A stretch of DNA of 60,137 nucleotides from JAKJEP01 sp964580995 (lineage in GTDB: Bacteria > Planctomycetota > Phycisphaerae > Sedimentisphaerales > SM23-30): positions 1-60,137 of the forward strand of contig CAZOMV010000022.1 in assembly GCA_964580995.1 (NCBI GenBank). The letters are read 5' to 3'. Positions 27,837-35,625 of this stretch are shown here, one piece after another (the first letter of the stretch is position 1; each line of letters starts with the position of its first letter). Under the pieces are notes generated by a model. It searched no databases. It saw only the letters and a list, made by a program, of their open reading frames with translations, and was not told the DNA's origin. A program made the position numbers and the translations under genes.

Positions 27837-29083
27837 TTATATTTGCCACACCTTTAGCACCATTGGTATTTGCCGGTATGGAACACACATTACATATATT
27901 TTTAACGATTTTGTTTTTTTGTTATTCGTTAACAGTCCTCACATCGGAAAGGAACAAGAATTTACATAAAAAAGTTTTGTTGCTAATATCCCCTTTAATG
28001 ATTATTTCTCGTTATGAAGGATTATTTTTACTATTTTTTGTTGTTCTTTTATTAGTAATCAAACGGGAAATATGGTTCTCCGTGTTTTTAAGTGTTTCGG
28101 GCGTATCATTAATGTTGTTATATGGTTTATTAGCTCACTTTCACGGTTGGTATTTTTTGCCTAATTCCGTACTATTAAAAGGACAATCTCCGGATTTCTC
28201 CGATGCTAGCGCTTTGATGAACACAGTAGGATATCGCTTGCTGGAAATGATTGGAACGAATCCGCACATAATGGTAATTTATATCGTGGTTTTACTTTGT
28301 TTTTTGTTAGGATACAAAAAAAATAAGCATTTGTGGTGTCCATCTCTAATTGGTTTGATTCTATTTTTTGCAACCTCCTCTATTCACTTGCAATTTGCCA
28401 AAGTAGGTTGGTTTTATCGATATGAGGCGTATCTGGTTTGTCTTGGATTACTGATAATAATTATTTCATTAAAAGAATATGTAGGGCAGGATTTTTTTGC
28501 AAAATCAAATCAATATGTATGGCCGAATAAAGTAGCTTGTAGTTTGTTGGTACTGGTTTTTATATTACCGTTAGCTTATAGATGCAAAAAGTCTTTGGAG
28601 AATATACCTGGGGCATCAAAAAATATTTATGAACAGCAATATCAAATGGGAAGATTTCTGTCACGGTATTATCAGGATAAAGGAGTAGCGGCTAATGATA
28701 TTGGTGCGATTAATTATCTGGCCGATATACATTGTCTGGACTTAGTGGGTTTGGGGAACTTGGAGGTTGCGAAAAGCAAAAGAAATAATTCTTATACAGA
28801 TCAAACGGTTAAACGATTAATGGAAAAATATCAGGTGGAATGTATAATTATTTATGAACGTTGGTTCAAAAATAATAGGATGAACCATATTGGCCAGGAA
28901 TGGATAAAGGTGGGGGAGTGGACTATTTCTGATAATGTGGTTTGTGCAGGAGATACCATTTGTTTTTATACGGCTAATCCAGGGCATAAGGATATTTTAA
29001 TCCAAAACCTGCAGGAATTTTCTCCTTTTTTACCGAAAGAGGTAAAGGGAAACGGCTTATATACAAAAGAAAAAGTTAAGTAA
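27749..29083 (+). CDS. C-terminal fragment of the same frameshifted GT-C-like membrane protein
   Basis: Continuation of the preceding fragment in the -1 frame. The true homologous sequence begins near KKQNTYFLLSPIILL; the first ~14 residues of the open frame are out-of-frame readout. It holds about eight hydrophobic helices, GMEHTLHIFL, ISRYEGLFLL and GWYFLPNSVLLKG (conserved in this family), and a soluble C-terminal part with CLDLVGLGNLEVAK. If the shift is real the gene is broken; if it is an assembly slip in a homopolymer the gene is intact. The low GC suggests transfer from another source or a relaxed region. Confidence 0.7.
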   Translation: MRRWSLLCNLYCFSKKQNTYFLLSPIILLIIFATPLAPLVFAGMEHTLHIFLTILFFCYSLTVLTSERNKNLHKKVLLLISPLMIISRYEGLFLLFFVVLLLVIKREIWFSVFLSVSGVSLMLLYGLLAHFHGWYFLPNSVLLKGQSPDFSDASALMNTVGYRLLEMIGTNPHIMVIYIVVLLCFLLGYKKNKHLWCPSLIGLILFFATSSIHLQFAKVGWFYRYEAYLVCLGLLIIIISLKEYVGQDFFAKSNQYVWPNKVACSLLVLVFILPLAYRCKKSLENIPGASKNIYEQQYQMGRFLSRYYQDKGVAANDIGAINYLADIHCLDLVGLGNLEVAKSKRNNSYTDQTVKRLMEKYQVECIIIYERWFKNNRMNHIGQEWIKVGEWTISDNVVCAGDTICFYTANPGHKDILIQNLQEFSPFLPKEVKGNGLYTKEKVK

Positions 29084-29104
29084 GTTATGATAAAGGTGTA
29101 AGGA

Positions 29105-30199
29105 ATGGCAAGACGTAAAGAGATTAATGTAATTGAAAAGATCGAAGACAGCGCCCGGAATGTGCATGACAATATCATGCGGCGGCGGAAGCCGAAGATG
29201 CGGATTCCGGTGCGAAGTTTGAATAATGTGGAATACCGGTCGAACACCGGGTTTTTCGAGCTGAAAGACAGCGTCAAGGAACGGACCCTCACCGTCAATA
29301 CCGTCAAAACCTTTGCCCAGACGCTCAAAATGATGGCCCTCAGTAAGGAACTGATCGTTGGCGATGACATGGCCACCAAAAGAGAGGCGTACTACATCAG
29401 CAAAAACTGGGGCGATGCCATGTTCAAAGATCAGCCGGAATCGGATACAGTCATGGAAGATGTGGAGGCGATGTTCGGGGTCATCCGCGAGCAGCTCCGC
29501 TTTGTGCCGGAAGAAAAGGGGGGGGAAATTGCCGGTCGGCTGATCGTCGTGGACAAAGACTCCAGCGGAAAAAAGCTGGAGATCGATTGCACCAGGTTCG
29601 GCTCCGGTTCCTATTCCATTCCGATTGATGTCGAGCACCTGGAGTTTCGCAGCAAGGCGAAATTTATTTTAGCCATCGAAACGGCCGGCGCTTTTCAACG
29701 GTTGCTTAAGTACGGTTATTGGGATACCGTCGGCTGCATTCTGGTAAGCATGGGAGGGGTGCCGACGCGGGCCTGCCGGCGGTTTGTGCGGCGGCTGAGC
29801 GACGATCTGAAGATTCCCGTCTATGCCTTTGTGGATGGCGATCCCTATGGCTATTTCAATATCTACCGAACGCTGAAGGTCGGTTCCGGCAACGCCGCCC
29901 ATCTCAATGAGTTTTTCTGTGTGCCGCAGGTGAGTTTTCTGGGTGTGACGCCGCAGGACGTCAAGGAGTATGATCTGCCGACCCACCCGCTCAAGGAGGT
30001 GGACATCAAGCGGGCCAAGGATGCCCTGAAAAACGACCCGTTTGTGAAGCATCATAAACCCTGGCAGGAGGCGATCAACTATATGCTCAAGGCCGGCGTC
30101 CGTGTGGAGCAGCAGGCCTTCGCCAAACACGGGCTGGATTATGTGGTCAAGGAATATCTGCCGCAGAAGCTGAAAAATGTGAAAAAGTTTCTGCCCTAG
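29105..30199 (+). CDS. Topoisomerase VI subunit A-like (Spo11/Top6A family)
   Basis: 364-residue protein of the Top6A/Spo11 family, which makes DNA double-strand breaks through a tyrosine. The winged-helix part carries KREAYYISKNW with the expected catalytic Tyr97. The TOPRIM domain follows with AIETAGAF (Glu192) and DGDPYG (Asp244, Asp246), so the catalytic residues are complete. Top6A normally works with the ATPase Top6B, usually encoded next to it. No Top6B is seen here: upstream is the AT-rich broken membrane gene and downstream a GT-C-like gene. Start supported by AAGGA. Either Top6B lies elsewhere or this is a stand-alone version. Confidence 0.88.
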   Translation: MARRKEINVIEKIEDSARNVHDNIMRRRKPKMRIPVRSLNNVEYRSNTGFFELKDSVKERTLTVNTVKTFAQTLKMMALSKELIVGDDMATKREAYYISKNWGDAMFKDQPESDTVMEDVEAMFGVIREQLRFVPEEKGGEIAGRLIVVDKDSSGKKLEIDCTRFGSGSYSIPIDVEHLEFRSKAKFILAIETAGAFQRLLKYGYWDTVGCILVSMGGVPTRACRRFVRRLSDDLKIPVYAFVDGDPYGYFNIYRTLKVGSGNAAHLNEFFCVPQVSFLGVTPQDVKEYDLPTHPLKEVDIKRAKDALKNDPFVKHHKPWQEAINYMLKAGVRVEQQAFAKHGLDYVVKEYLPQKLKNVKKFLP

Positions 30200-30221
30200 A
30201 ATAAGATCAGGGAGGTTGATT

Positions 30222-32123
30222 TTGGCGAATGATAAAGTAAAACAGGACGGCAAAAACACGGGGATTCAGGTGAGTCTATCGAGTCCGGATACTGGCGTAG
30301 CGCAGGTCCGGATGCCGCGCTGGGCCTGGCTGGGCTGTATCCTGCTGGTGATCGTCTCCTCCCTGCATAGCGCCACCTCGCCGATTGGCGGCGGCGATAC
30401 CTGGGTGGCGATGGCCTGCGGGCGGTACAGCCTGGGCAACTGGTGTGCGGATCAGCCGGGGCGCACCTGGCAGATGCGCCTGCTGGATAAGCTGGGCGTG
30501 CATATTACCACGCAGGATCCCTTCAGCCCCAAGTCCAAACCCAACGGCTGGGTGAATCAGAACTGGCTGACGCACGTGATCTTTTATAAGATGCAGGAGG
30601 CGTGGGGATTTAATTCAATTGTCATCTACAAATTCATTCAGGCCATATTGACGGGCCTGTTTGCCTGGTGGGCGGCGCGGGCCCTGGGCGTGCATCCGGT
30701 GCTGGCGGGGGCGCTGGTGTCCTTTGGGGTTCTGCTCAGCCGGTCCTATATCGACCTGCGGCCCAACATCAGCTCGATTTTGTTCTCGATTATGATGATT
30801 TTTATCCTGGCCCGCTGGCAGAAGGGCCATTATAAATCCATCTTCTGGCTGATCCCGCTGATGATTCTCTGGTCCAACGTCCACGGCGGCTTTGTCTATG
30901 CGATCATGATTTTGATGATTATGGTCGCCGGCCATCTGGTCAATAAAATCCTCTCCAGCCTCTGGGAACATCGGTTTGTGGCTGTTTCCTGGCGGGGGTA
31001 TTTCTTTCTGCTGGCGGGCTTGCTGCTGGTGATAATTATCCCCGCCGTCGTCAGCCCCTTTGGTCTGGAAAACCTGATTCATCCGCTGATTATCATTGTG
31101 AGCAAGGCGGGCAAAGAGTGGCGGGAGGTGGCGGAGTGGAAGGCGATTTATGAGCCTGGTTTTGGAAATGTAGGGCCATATTTCTGGTTTATCGGGATAT
31201 TGGCGGTAACTTTTATTACGTGGTGGGTTTTATTTCTTCTTAAGCCCCGGTATCCCCAGCCGCGCGGCCGCCGTCATCGCCTGATGGCCGAATCGGTACC
31301 TTGGCCCCAAATCGATCTGGCCCAGATTGGAGTAATCGCCATTACCCTCTATATGTCTATTCAGTCGCGGCGGTTCGTTTTTCTGGGCGGGGTGGTATTG
31401 GCCCCGTTGGTGGCCCGGATGATGCAGGAAATTATCGAGATGATCGGTATCCTGCGTCTGCACCGCCGCCAGCCGGGGGCATTGGTGACTGTCCCTCCGT
31501 TGCCCCGGCGCTTCGGCTGGCCGCTAGCGGGTGGGAGTGTGGCGGCAGCAGTTATTATCGCGATAGTGGCCATCCATTCCATGTGGAATGACTATTTTAA
31601 ACCGGAAAAGCGGAAAACCGATATCTTCTGGTATATGGTCGGCATTGTCGAGCAGCCGGTGGGGGCCATGGAGGTCTTTAATAAGCTTCAGATTCGGGGT
31701 CTGGTTTTGGGCGGCTGGACCAACGGCGGGTATATCTGTTATGGTCAAACCCCCGATCCCCAAACCGGCCGGCCCCCGTGTCAGGTGTTTATGGATGGCC
31801 GGGCGCAGGCGGCTTATTCGCTCGAACACTATCAAACCTGGAAAAAGGTCAATGCCGCTGCCGGTTATATCGATGCCAAACTGAACGATCAGATTTTACA
31901 GCAGGAAGGCATTAATGTCGCCTTGCTGCGCCAAAGCTCTTCCAGTCGTTTGATTAAAGCACTGGAAGATTCGAAGAATTGGTTAACCGTTGCCAATATA
32001 CCCACACCCCGGCAAAATAAAGACTTTGATGTGATTCTTCTGCGTAAGGATGACCCGATGCACAAAGATGTGTTTGCCAAAATAATCCAGATGAACGCGG
32101 AAAAGAAAAAGGAAAATCCCTAA
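30222..32123 (+). CDS. Polytopic membrane protein, GT-C-like glycosyltransferase candidate
   Basis: About 633 residues with a short hydrophilic N terminus, then ten or more hydrophobic helices. The first loop contains GGGDTWVAMACGRY and WVNQNWLTH, resembling GT-C family proteins that use lipid-linked sugars, and the C-terminal soluble part has QVFMDGRAQAAYSLEHYQTW. A TTG at 30222 is the likely start: GGGAGG precedes it by 6 nt, whereas the TTG at 30216 directly abuts it. The GT2 gene overlaps its stop codon (TAATG), so the two are translationally coupled, which supports a role in glycan or glycolipid assembly. The exact function is unknown. Confidence 0.7.
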   Translation: MANDKVKQDGKNTGIQVSLSSPDTGVAQVRMPRWAWLGCILLVIVSSLHSATSPIGGGDTWVAMACGRYSLGNWCADQPGRTWQMRLLDKLGVHITTQDPFSPKSKPNGWVNQNWLTHVIFYKMQEAWGFNSIVIYKFIQAILTGLFAWWAARALGVHPVLAGALVSFGVLLSRSYIDLRPNISSILFSIMMIFILARWQKGHYKSIFWLIPLMILWSNVHGGFVYAIMILMIMVAGHLVNKILSSLWEHRFVAVSWRGYFFLLAGLLLVIIIPAVVSPFGLENLIHPLIIIVSKAGKEWREVAEWKAIYEPGFGNVGPYFWFIGILAVTFITWWVLFLLKPRYPQPRGRRHRLMAESVPWPQIDLAQIGVIAITLYMSIQSRRFVFLGGVVLAPLVARMMQEIIEMIGILRLHRRQPGALVTVPPLPRRFGWPLAGGSVAAAVIIAIVAIHSMWNDYFKPEKRKTDIFWYMVGIVEQPVGAMEVFNKLQIRGLVLGGWTNGGYICYGQTPDPQTGRPPCQVFMDGRAQAAYSLEHYQTWKKVNAAAGYIDAKLNDQILQQEGINVALLRQSSSSRLIKALEDSKNWLTVANIPTPRQNKDFDVILLRKDDPMHKDVFAKIIQMNAEKKKENP

Positions 32124-32875
32124 TGGTTTTTTCCCCGCGGAGTGAAGCAGTTATGGATGCCAATCGAGTCAGCATTTCGGTATTCTTCCCCTGCCATAAT
32201 GAAGAGGCCAATGTGGAGCGGGTCACTCAGCAGGCGCTGGCGGTTTTACCTTCCATCAGTGACGATTACGAAGTGATTATCGTCAACGACGGCAGCCAAG
32301 ATCGTACTCGTGAATTTGCCGACCGGCTGGTGCGTGAAAATCCGCACGTCCGGGCCGTGCATCACGAGGTCAATCGTGGCTATGGCGGGGCGTTGCAGAG
32401 CGGCTTCCGGGCGGCGGCCAAAAAGCTGGTGTTTTACACCGATGGCGATGGCCAGTTTAATATGGAGGAACTGCCGCCCCTGCTGCCCCTGATGACACAA
32501 TGGGACATCGTTAGCTGTTACCGTTTGGACCGCAAGGATCCCTGGATTCGCAAATTCAATGCCTGGGCCTGGACCAGGCTGGTGAGTCTGACGCTCGGTT
32601 TGAAGCTGCGCGATGTGGATTGTGCCTTTAAGCTGTATAAACGGGAAATCTTCGATCATATCGAGATGCACAGCCAGGGCGCCCTGATCGATGCCGAAAT
32701 TCTCGCCCGTGCCCAGCGGGCCGGCTATACCATTACCCAGCGGGGGGTTCATCATTACCCGCGTATTGCCGGCCAGCAAAGCGGCGCGAGCTGGAAAGTC
32801 ATTCTGCGGGCTTTCCGGGAACTGTTTAAACTGCGGCGTAGGATTCTGACAAAATCGCACCGGTCGATAGAATAA
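32123..32875 (+). CDS. Family 2 glycosyltransferase (dolichol-phosphate-mannose-synthase-like)
   Basis: 250 residues, GT-A fold. SVFFPCHNEEANVERV, IIVNDGSQDRT and a DGDGQFN motif (metal-binding DxD) place it with DPM1/polyprenyl-phosphate glycosyltransferases that load a sugar onto a lipid carrier at the membrane. No C-terminal membrane helices are present. The start overlaps the previous stop by one base. A second ATG at 32153, with GGAG upstream, would give MDANRVSISVFFPCHNE and is equally plausible. It probably supplies the lipid-linked sugar used by the adjacent GT-C-like protein. Confidence 0.88.
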   Translation: MVFSPRSEAVMDANRVSISVFFPCHNEEANVERVTQQALAVLPSISDDYEVIIVNDGSQDRTREFADRLVRENPHVRAVHHEVNRGYGGALQSGFRAAAKKLVFYTDGDGQFNMEELPPLLPLMTQWDIVSCYRLDRKDPWIRKFNAWAWTRLVSLTLGLKLRDVDCAFKLYKREIFDHIEMHSQGALIDAEILARAQRAGYTITQRGVHHYPRIAGQQSGASWKVILRAFRELFKLRRRILTKSHRSIE

Positions 32876-32966
32876 GATTGACAAACGGCATTTCAGGCAG
32901 GAATATACGGGTTAGTAAGGAATTCAGACCGGAATACGGCCTTTTTAAATGAGGAGCTTTTTCGTC

Positions 32967-34040
32967 ATGCAGGTAGCTTTAACAGGATTGAGCCAATCGG
33001 GCAAAAGCACGCTATTTCGGGCTATTACCGAAGGCCATGCCCATTCGGATGCCGCAGTCACCCATCATGTGGACAAGGCGGTTGTGAAAGTCCCCGATGC
33101 CCGCGTGGACCGTTTGGCGGAAATTTATAAGCCGAAAAAACATACCTGCGCGACCATCGAATTTCTGGATTTGCCCGGTCTGTGTTTTGTCGATGAGCCA
33201 AGTCGCCAGGAAGCCCGGCGGACCGTCGCCCAGGCCCGGCAGGCGGCCATGCTGGTGGTCGTCGTCCGTGCCTTCCAGAACGATTCCGTCGCCTCATATC
33301 GGAATCGCATCGATCCAGCCAGGGATCTGGAGGAGTTAAATACGGAATTGGTTCTGGCGGATCTGGAACTGGTGTTGAACCGGATTGAACGGCTGGAAAA
33401 GCAGATTCAAAAGCCGATTAAGTCAGTCGAGCTGGATAAACGCGAGCTGGCCCTGATGCAGCGCTGCAGCCAGGCCCTGGAAAACATGCGCCCCCTAAGC
33501 GATATCATCGATAATGAAGAGGAAGAAAAAGTCGTCCGCAGTTTCGGTTTCCTCACGCTCAAGCCCCGGCGGGTGGTCGTAAACACCAATGAAGACAAAC
33601 TTACCGGAGTTTCTCCCCTCACGGTGGAGCAGGCCGGCGGTGAAGTGATTATGCTCTCCGCGCGGCTGGAGGCGGAACTGGCGGAACTGGATGTTTCAGA
33701 GCGGGAGGATTTTTTGAAAGATATGGGTGTGAAGGAAATTGCCCGCGACCGCCTGATCCAGATGTGTTATCGCACGCTCAATCTGATCTCCTTTTTGACG
33801 GTGGGGGAGGATGAGGTGCGGGCCTGGACCATCCCTGGCGGCTGCCATGCCGTGGATGCCGCCGGCGAGATTCACAGCGACATCCAGCGGGGATTCATCC
33901 GGGCCGAGACTGTCCATTACGACGATTTTATGGCGGCCGGTGATATGAAAGGCGCCAAGGCCGCGGGCAAAGTGCGGCTGGAAGGCAAAACCTACCCGGT
34001 CCAGGACGGCGACATCATTAACTTCCGGTTCAATGTCTGA
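32967..34040 (+). CDS. YchF/OBG-family GTPase/ATPase
   Basis: 357-residue P-loop protein of the YchF family (ribosome- and stress-linked ATPase/GTPase). Motifs: GLSQSGKST (G1, with SQS where most YchF have PNV), DLPGL (G3), NTNED (G4 position; YchF proteins usually show NxxE, a sign of relaxed specificity) and SARLEAEL (G5). A coiled-coil insert (~115-170) and a C-terminal TGS domain ending in DIINFRFNV complete it. The ATG at 32967 has GAGGAG 10 nt upstream and gives the canonical start; the ATG at 32949 overlaps that box. cinA begins 13 bp after the stop. Confidence 0.85.
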   Translation: MQVALTGLSQSGKSTLFRAITEGHAHSDAAVTHHVDKAVVKVPDARVDRLAEIYKPKKHTCATIEFLDLPGLCFVDEPSRQEARRTVAQARQAAMLVVVVRAFQNDSVASYRNRIDPARDLEELNTELVLADLELVLNRIERLEKQIQKPIKSVELDKRELALMQRCSQALENMRPLSDIIDNEEEEKVVRSFGFLTLKPRRVVVNTNEDKLTGVSPLTVEQAGGEVIMLSARLEAELAELDVSEREDFLKDMGVKEIARDRLIQMCYRTLNLISFLTVGEDEVRAWTIPGGCHAVDAAGEIHSDIQRGFIRAETVHYDDFMAAGDMKGAKAAGKVRLEGKTYPVQDGDIINFRFNV

Positions 34041-34053
34041 GGAGGGTTCCCCG

Positions 34054-35310
34054 ATGCAGGCAGCCATTCTCAGCATGGGCGATGAACTGGTCTTGGGCCA
34101 GACCGTCGATACCAATTCCGCCTGGCTGAGCGTTCAACTGGCCAAACTGGGGATTCCGATAGGTGAGCATGTGACGATTGGGGATGACCTGGATGCGGCT
34201 GTCAACCAGTTGAAACGGCTGGGAGGGGAAGTGGATTTAATAATCGCCAGCGGCGGCCTGGGCCCGACCGATGACGACCTGACCCGTCATGCCCTGGCCC
34301 GGCTGCTGGCCGTTGACCTGGAGCTGCACGAGCCGTCCCTGCGGCAGATCGAGGCGATCTTCGCCCGGATGGGCTGGAAAATGTCCCCCAAAAACAAGAT
34401 TCAGGCCATGATCCCCCGCGGCTGTGAAGTGATCGAGAATACCTGCGGCACGGCGCCGGGTCTGGCGGCCGATCTCGGCGGGACGCCGGCCTTTTTTCTG
34501 CCCGGCGTGCCCTCGGAAATGAAGAAGATGTACGAGCTGGCGGTCGAGCCGCGCCTCCGGCAGCATCTGGCCGGCCGGGCGGCCGCCGGGGTCATATGTT
34601 CGCGGACTCTCCATGCCTTTGGGCTGGGCGAGTCGGGCATTGCCGAACGGCTGGGCGAGATGATGGCCCGGCGGAAAAATCCGGTGGTCAACACCACCGC
34701 CGCCAATGGAATCGTTAGTATCCGGATTAATGTGCAGGCGGAAAATGAAGAGGAGGCGCGTACACGCATACAGCCGGTGGAAGAAGAAATTCGCCGCCGG
34801 CTCGGCGATTATGTGTATGGCGCGGATGACGAAAACATGGCCTCGGTAGTTGGCAGCCTGCTCCGCCGCCGCGATGAGAAGGTGGCCCTGGCCGAATCCT
34901 GTACCGGCGGGCTGGCGGCGAAACTACTGACCGATGTCCCCGGCTCCAGCGAGTATTTCGCATACGGCTGGGTGGTGTACGGCAACCAGGCCAAGATAAA
35001 TGTGCTGCGCGTGGACCCGCAGGTCCTGGCCCGCTGCGGTGCGGTCAGCGAGCCGGTCGCCGCCCAACTGGCGGACCATGCCCGGCAGATATCGGGTGCG
35101 GATTATGCCCTGGGAATCACCGGCATCGCCGGACCCGGCGGCGGCTCCGCCGAGAAACCCGTTGGCTTGGTCTATATCGGCCTGGCGAATGACCAGGGTG
35201 TGGATGTCCAGCGTTTTGTCTTTCCCGGCCAGCGCGATATGGTCCGCATCCGGGCCGCCACCGCCGCCCTCAACCTCCTGCGTTTGAAACTGGCCAGCCG
35301 CCCCCTCTGA
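34054..35310 (+). CDS. cinA: CinA family protein (competence/damage-inducible; NMN amidohydrolase domain)
   Basis: 418 residues: an N-terminal MoaB/MogA-like domain (AAILSMGDELVLGQTVDTN; ASGGLGPTDDD; PGVPSEMKKM) and a C-terminal PncC-type domain (ALAESCTGGLAAKLLT; GITGIAGPGGGS), which in characterised members deamidates nicotinamide mononucleotide for NAD recycling. The ATG at 34054 follows GGAGGG; the upstream in-frame ATG at 34033 lies inside ychF. A strong terminator follows, ending the ychF-cinA unit. Confidence 0.93.
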   Translation: MQAAILSMGDELVLGQTVDTNSAWLSVQLAKLGIPIGEHVTIGDDLDAAVNQLKRLGGEVDLIIASGGLGPTDDDLTRHALARLLAVDLELHEPSLRQIEAIFARMGWKMSPKNKIQAMIPRGCEVIENTCGTAPGLAADLGGTPAFFLPGVPSEMKKMYELAVEPRLRQHLAGRAAAGVICSRTLHAFGLGESGIAERLGEMMARRKNPVVNTTAANGIVSIRINVQAENEEEARTRIQPVEEEIRRRLGDYVYGADDENMASVVGSLLRRRDEKVALAESCTGGLAAKLLTDVPGSSEYFAYGWVVYGNQAKINVLRVDPQVLARCGAVSEPVAAQLADHARQISGADYALGITGIAGPGGGSAEKPVGLVYIGLANDQGVDVQRFVFPGQRDMVRIRAATAALNLLRLKLASRPL

Positions 35311-35426
35311 CCGGTCGCCTGCTGCTCGCTTACCCAGCCAATCGTTCCGTCTCCGCCGCTCAACCATCCAATACCGCGATGATCGTACTGTGATTTTTCC
35401 TCAGACAGCCTCCTTTCCCCCGTTAC

Positions 35427-35456
35427 ACCTCAGGGCAATGTCCTGAGGTTTTTTTT
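35427..35456 (+). terminator. Rho-independent terminator after cinA
   Basis: Stem ACCTCAGG (35427-35434) with CCTGAGGT (35442-35449), loop of 7, followed by eight T. It lies in the 315-bp gap 35311-35625, which otherwise holds only the promoter of the next gene. Confidence 0.9.
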
Positions 35457-35550
35457 ATGGCCGGCAGAAAAAATCCCCAGGCGAATCTAAATCATAGTAT
35501 TAATAAGTATTTATTGCATTTGAACCTTTTTCCATCTTTTTATATTTTCC

Positions 35551-35579
35551 TTGAATTTTTATCATAAATCCATTATAAT
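35551..35579 (+). promoter_or_regulatory. Strong sigma70-type promoter of the large secreted protein gene
   Basis: TTGAAT (35551-35556), 17-bp spacer, TATAAT (35574-35579) in an AT-rich stretch. The predicted start lies ~40 nt upstream of the ATG at 35626, and AGGAGG is at 35612-35617. Confidence 0.65.
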
Positions 35580-35625
35580 AAATTTATTGGTACACGAAGG
35601 CTTGTTCGGTCAGGAGGAAAAGAAA

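Noticed and set aside
24808..35625. A dif site to mark the presumed terminus
   Set aside because: Intergenic gaps were read for an XerC/D-type 28-mer; nothing similar enough was found by eye.
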